A DNA stretch of 42,888 nucleotides, from NCBI GenBank assembly GCA_023145835.1, contig JAGLDH010000138.1, positions 1-42,888 on the forward strand, in the 5' to 3' direction. This document shows positions 39,449 through 42,888 of this stretch, in pieces. Made by a program: the position numbers and the translations under genes. The notes beneath the pieces were generated by a model. The model worked only from the letters and a program-made list of their open reading frames with translations, made no database searches and had not been told where the DNA came from. The stretch comes from Methylococcales bacterium. Its GTDB lineage: Bacteria; Pseudomonadota; Gammaproteobacteria; Methylococcales; Methylomonadaceae. The stretch's first letter is position 1. Every line of letters starts with the position of its first letter.

Positions 39449-40015
39449 TTATACTTGGTTAGACTGACTATTAGGAAGTTTCCAAGCAATAATAATAAAT
39501 GAAATTGCTATTCCTCCCGCTATCACAAATGCTGGCGCTGAAGGTAACAAAGCAATGTATTTAGAACTTCCAGTAGCAGCAAGTGTTGCTTTACCTCCTA
39601 AACTGTCAAATAGAAAAGTTGTTTTTAAAGATCCATAGAGTAATGTGTATATAAATGCTCCAAGCAAACCACCTACAATAAAGAACATTGCATCTTTTCG
39701 TCCAGTACCTACGGCGACTACTCCTGTACCAGGACAAAAACCTGAAATTGCCCAACCCAATCCAAGAATAGCACCGCCAATGATAACACCTACATAGGAT
39801 GCTTTTACACCTATATGTGCGACATCAATAACATTGATAGCAAGTAAAATAAATAATGAAAAACTACTGGTTCCAATACCAACAGCGATGGCTTTCATTA
39901 AATGAAAGTCTTTTAAACGTAACATGTCTATAATTCTTTGTGGGTTTGCTGCTCCAGATTTTTGTAATACAAAGCCAAATAATAAACCTAATATAATTGC
40001 TAATATAATATTCAT
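39449..40015 (-). CDS. YeeE/YedE-family sulfur permease subunit (DUF6691-like)
   Basis: The 188-aa membrane protein has about five hydrophobic segments. The motif AISGFCPGTGVVAVGTGRKD, with its conserved Cys, is typical of the second half of YeeE/YedE transporters, which move thiosulfate or related sulfur compounds in characterised members (TsuA, PmpB). It starts one base after the stop of the partner gene, so the two halves are made together. Confidence 0.85.
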   Translation of the reverse strand: MNIILAIILGLLFGFVLQKSGAANPQRIIDMLRLKDFHLMKAIAVGIGTSSFSLFILLAINVIDVAHIGVKASYVGVIIGGAILGLGWAISGFCPGTGVVAVGTGRKDAMFFIVGGLLGAFIYTLLYGSLKTTFLFDSLGGKATLAATGSSKYIALLPSAPAFVIAGGIAISFIIIAWKLPNSQSNQV

Positions 40016-40016
40016 T

Positions 40017-40604
40017 TTATTCTTCCTTGTTATACATCATAATCGCCACAGGAACAGCGGTTGCAAAAGCACCTAAGGCAAACAAGTATCCACTTAAAGA
40101 AGTTTGCATTATGCCACTCATCATATGACCACTTGTACAACCACCTGCTAGACGAGCTCCAAATAAAACTAATATACCACCTAAAAAAGTTGCTAGATAA
40201 CGTTTATTTAATGAGCTCCCAAATCGTTTTTCCCAAATTTTGGGTATAAAATAAATCTCATTTTTTTCAACTTTATCAGATTGAAGTTTACTTCCAACAA
40301 ACCCACCAGCAACCATGGCTAAAACGAAAATAAAACTATAATTGAGAGGATTAGCGATATTTTTGGCATATTTCCCCCCACCTTTATTTAGATAGGCATT
40401 AGTACTAGAGTAGCCTGTTTTTGATGTGCTACTTTCTATAGTGACATCATCTGAAAAAATATCCCAGACAATACCATCCAGAATAACAAACTGTGTAGAT
40501 ACTCCAACAGGTTTAACAAATGCTACTGCAAGCAGGAATGCAAGCCCGAGAGTTATTCCACTTGCTAACCAGCCCCATTGACGTTGATAAATAAAATTTT
40601 TCAT
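40017..40604 (-). CDS. YeeE/YedE-family sulfur permease subunit
   Basis: I choose the ATG at 40604, preceded by GGAG at the right distance, over the TTG four codons upstream; this gives 195 aa. Several membrane segments are seen, and the conserved Cys lies in ARLAGGCTSGHMMSG, the sulfur-binding loop of the family. It forms a pair with the downstream gene (PmpA/PmpB-like split permease). A periplasmic loop of about 60 residues (35-95) between the first two helices is longer than usual. The substrate is inferred to be thiosulfate or a related sulfur compound. Confidence 0.85.
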   Translation of the reverse strand: MKNFIYQRQWGWLASGITLGLAFLLAVAFVKPVGVSTQFVILDGIVWDIFSDDVTIESSTSKTGYSSTNAYLNKGGGKYAKNIANPLNYSFIFVLAMVAGGFVGSKLQSDKVEKNEIYFIPKIWEKRFGSSLNKRYLATFLGGILVLFGARLAGGCTSGHMMSGIMQTSLSGYLFALGAFATAVPVAIMMYNKEE

Positions 40605-41387
40605 AGTTATCTCCAAAGATGTATTAAAAAGGAGCCTTTGATTATATTAATTAGAGTTTAATTATATATTAAAATTTAGATATACAAAAGTATAGCTCAA
40701 TAATATTGAATTACTAAACTTTTAAAAATTGTTTCTAACCAATAAAAGGTCAAGCTTACTAAACAATAAGTATATTAATTAGTCAGTTGAAAAAAAGAAA
40801 AAGAGTAATTACAGTGAGATTTTTTATTGTAAAAGACGAGAGGTAGGATTTAAGTAGAGGTTAGATGAATAGTGAAGCGGTTCTTGGTAAATAAGTGTTC
40901 GATATAAATAAACGTCATAAAATCAATTTTGGAATTAATATTTTTTTGGTGACGGTGTCTCAGTGTTTTATGAGCTATAGTAGTGTATATGTTTTGGGAA
41001 GTCGTTTATTTAAAGGTTCTTGCTGATTTTAGAGTTTATTAGTAATAGAATGAAGAATAAATAAGTCTATATATACTACGCGCGGTCATGTTTAATTGTT
41101 TCTATTCGATTGATTAATTCTAATAACAATATTGCTGAAACAGCTATGTCGTATTGTTTTTACGTTTTTTTGTAACTTGCTATTAAAAATAAATATCTCA
41201 AAAAGATCATTTAAAGCATGACCACACAGAAGTATATAAAGGCTTTTGAAAAAATGTTTTAATCTCCTTTTGTTTTGAGTTTTAACTATCTCCGGTACTA
41301 ATTATATAAATAGGATATATTTGTACAAGAGTGATATGGTTTATAAAAAATAAACTTTAGGTTTATAGTGTTAGTGAAGAAATGTAG
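40605..41387. other. Intergenic region between divergent YeeE pair and LysR gene
   Basis: This 783-bp AT-rich region has no ORF of note. It contains a palindromic element (41068-41240) and a short inverted repeat TATACAAAAGTATA at 40681-40694, about 80 bp before the permease start, that could be an operator. Promoters for both divergent genes must lie here. Confidence 0.45.
41068..41240. repeat. Palindromic MITE-like element, family B, diverged copy
   Basis: The left arm TATATATACTACGCGCGGTCATG and right arm CATGACCACACAGAAGTATATA (each about 22 bp) pair with a few mismatches. They share the TATACT..GCGCGGTCA core with the element at 31668-31831. The interior is diverged but keeps TGTAACTTGCTAT, also present in the half copy at 4392. 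Length is 173 bp. Confidence 0.6.
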
Positions 41388-42284
41388 ATGGATAAAATAA
41401 ATAATATAAAAGTATTTTGCCGCAGTGTTGAATTAGGCACTTTCGCTGCTGTCGCAAGGGAAATGAATTTATCCGCAATGATGATTAGTAAATATGTTGC
41501 CCAGCTTGAACGTTCTTTAGGGGTTGTTTTATTAAATAGAACAACTCGCAGTTTAAATCTAACAGAAGTTGGGCAGAATTATTATGAAAAAAGTAAACAT
41601 ATTCTACAAGAACTAGCTGAACTGGATGATTCAACCTCACAAATGGGGGGGAGCGTAAAAGGTGTACTCAAAGTTAGCGCACCTATTGATTTTGGAGGCG
41701 TTTATATGGTGCCTGCAATTGAAGCCTATCAATATGAAAACCCAGATGTAAAGATTTCATTGTTGTTAGATAATAAATATCAAAATTTAAGAGATGGTTT
41801 GTTTGATCTTGTTGTTTTAGTGACTGATAATTTAGACTTGGGTGTAGTCGCTAGAAAAATTATGGAGACTGAATTAGGGACTTACGCTTCTCCAGATTAT
41901 ATTAAAAAAAATGGTTGCCCTAAAACCTTACATGAATTGGCTAAACATCAATGTCTTCATTATGTTAATACTCCCCATGGGGAGTATTGGATTTTTTATA
42001 ACAATGGGGATATTCAGAAAATAAAAAATGACTGGTATTTTTCCACTAATAATGGCAGAGCTTTATCGCAGGCAGCAGCGTTAGGTATGGGAATTATACG
42101 AACACCTAAATTATCGGTGAGTGATTATTTAGAGCAGGGTACGTTAATTGAAATCTTACCTGAGTACCATATGCCTGCTTTACCAATATATGCGACTTAT
42201 TTACAAAAAAAGTTTTATCCCGCAAAACTTTCCTCTTTTGTGAGTTTTCTACTAAATTATTTTAATCAAAATAAAATCGAATAA
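41388..42284 (+). CDS. LysR-family transcriptional regulator
   Basis: The 298-aa protein has an N-terminal winged helix-turn-helix (about 4-62; FAAVAREMNLSAMMISKYVAQL, with LLNRTTRSLNLTEVG in the wing). The effector-binding domain (about 92-295) includes LKVSAPIDFGGVYMVPAI. The type resembles CrgA-like regulators. Its effector cannot be told from the sequence. It is divergent from the YeeE/YedE pair across 783 bp and may control it (inference). A run of seven G lies at 41645-41651. Confidence 0.93.
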   Translation: MDKINNIKVFCRSVELGTFAAVAREMNLSAMMISKYVAQLERSLGVVLLNRTTRSLNLTEVGQNYYEKSKHILQELAELDDSTSQMGGSVKGVLKVSAPIDFGGVYMVPAIEAYQYENPDVKISLLLDNKYQNLRDGLFDLVVLVTDNLDLGVVARKIMETELGTYASPDYIKKNGCPKTLHELAKHQCLHYVNTPHGEYWIFYNNGDIQKIKNDWYFSTNNGRALSQAAALGMGIIRTPKLSVSDYLEQGTLIEILPEYHMPALPIYATYLQKKFYPAKLSSFVSFLLNYFNQNKIE

Positions 42285-42327
42285 TTACCCGTATTTTTTG
42301 AGAGCAGCACTTAGATTAATTAATGAG

Positions 42328-42843
42328 CTATTGATTGTGCATCATATGCTGAGAATGATCCTTAGTTGAATGTCGAGCATGGTCACTTAGTTGGGCATCA
42401 AACCATTGATGTATAGCGGTAATAAGTTCTGGGGTCTTCGTAGCATAAGTTATTTCAGCTCCATTTTCTAATTCACGATATTTAATAATAATTGAGCCAG
42501 GTTTTGCATTTTTTAAAGCATTTAATCCAGGCATATCTTTACCATGAATTTTTGTAGGATCTGTAAAGTTTCCTTGTTTAAATTCAGCTGCTATTTTTTT
42601 TAAGTGTTCTTGAGTTAGTATTATTTGTGATTTGTTTAATGGTTTTTTTGAGATAACTTGTTGAATACCTCCATCCTCAGTCTTAGAAAATACATGTAAA
42701 GTTTTATTTAAGTCGAAAGGCATAACATGCCGTCCTAGACGTTCAACTTCATTAAGCCTTTCAGTTGAAGCTTGTTCAACTGCAGTAATAGGCATAGAGC
42801 TAGCCACGGTTAGAGCAATAAATAACGGGAAGTGAAATTTCAT
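42328..42843 (-). CDS. Small exported protein of unknown function with His/Met-rich tail
   Basis: The 171-aa protein has a signal peptide (residues about 1-21) and a conserved core: VMPFDLNKTLHVFSKTEDGGIQQV, broken here as MPFDLNKTLHVF and DGGIQQV, then IHGKDMPGLNALK and HQWFDAQLSDHARH. I know this family as widespread in proteobacteria and often mislabelled aspartate carbamoyltransferase; none of that enzyme's motifs is present. The tail (HARHSTKDHSQHMMHNQ) is rich in His and Met, which suggests metal binding such as copper (inference). Its stop lies 43 bp from the convergent LysR stop. The last 45 bases of the window precede its start. Confidence 0.7.
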   Translation of the reverse strand: MKFHFPLFIALTVASSMPITAVEQASTERLNEVERLGRHVMPFDLNKTLHVFSKTEDGGIQQVISKKPLNKSQIILTQEHLKKIAAEFKQGNFTDPTKIHGKDMPGLNALKNAKPGSIIIKYRELENGAEITYATKTPELITAIHQWFDAQLSDHARHSTKDHSQHMMHNQ

Positions 42844-42888
42844 AATATTCTCATGAGTGTTCTCTTTAAAACATAAGGTTGTAAGGAA

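Noticed and set aside
42328-42843. Aspartate carbamoyltransferase
   Set aside because: This label is often attached to the family, but the protein is exported, too short and has no STRT or HPxQ carbamoyl-phosphate motif.

Overview
The window is chromosomal DNA of an AT-rich gammaproteobacterium. The evidence is the housekeeping order dapA-bamC, purL, pyrG-kdsA-eno-ftsB-ispD-ispF, together with RNase T, BamC, MlaA, FtsB and a monothiol glutaredoxin. A VPLPA/PEP-CTERM-type protein, paired YeeE/YedE sulfur permeases and the low GC suggest an environmental lineage such as Methylococcales or Thiotrichales. The sequence alone does not settle which.

Positions 1-9000 are an accessory, cell-surface region with long intergenic gaps. 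It holds a 514-aa exported protein built from six Cys-x16-Cys repeats (minus strand), a 593-aa exported beta-solenoid-like protein, a 103-aa exported protein made of one copy of the same repeat, a C39-peptidase lipoprotein, and an outer-membrane barrel with SPOR and coiled-coil domains. The last three resemble the secretion half of the Pseudomonas Fap functional-amyloid system (substrate, FapD protease, FapF channel), but the substrate repeat is unlike the Asn/Gln-rich FapB/FapC repeats I know. The small protein has both a Sec signal peptide and a textbook double-glycine leader (L-12, E-8, L-7, G-2, G-1). This implies a second, periplasmic processing step by the C39 lipoprotein. It is the best candidate here for an undescribed system.

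Positions 9192-29954 are mostly core metabolism and envelope: dapA-bamC, purL, pyrG-kdsA-eno, ftsB-ispD-ispF on the plus strand; then a minus-strand run of an SH3-domain protein, ilvD, argA and a cpdA-like phosphoesterase, and argD-argF; then grxD, rnt and mlaA.

Positions 29955-37493 hold an AT-rich stretch, a short VPLPA-CTERM protein, and a translationally coupled five-gene operon (TPR protein, J-like protein lacking HPD, GrpE-like protein, Hsp70, zinc-ribbon protein) that looks like a dedicated chaperone machine separate from the housekeeping DnaK system. Positions 37494-42888 hold a dicarboxylate symporter, two YeeE/YedE permeases, a divergent LysR regulator and a small exported protein with a His/Met-rich tail.

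Two families of short palindromic, MITE-like elements lie in the intergenic regions. One is at 10946-11030 and 28936-29110. The other is at 31668-31831 and 41068-41240, with a half copy at 4392-4475.
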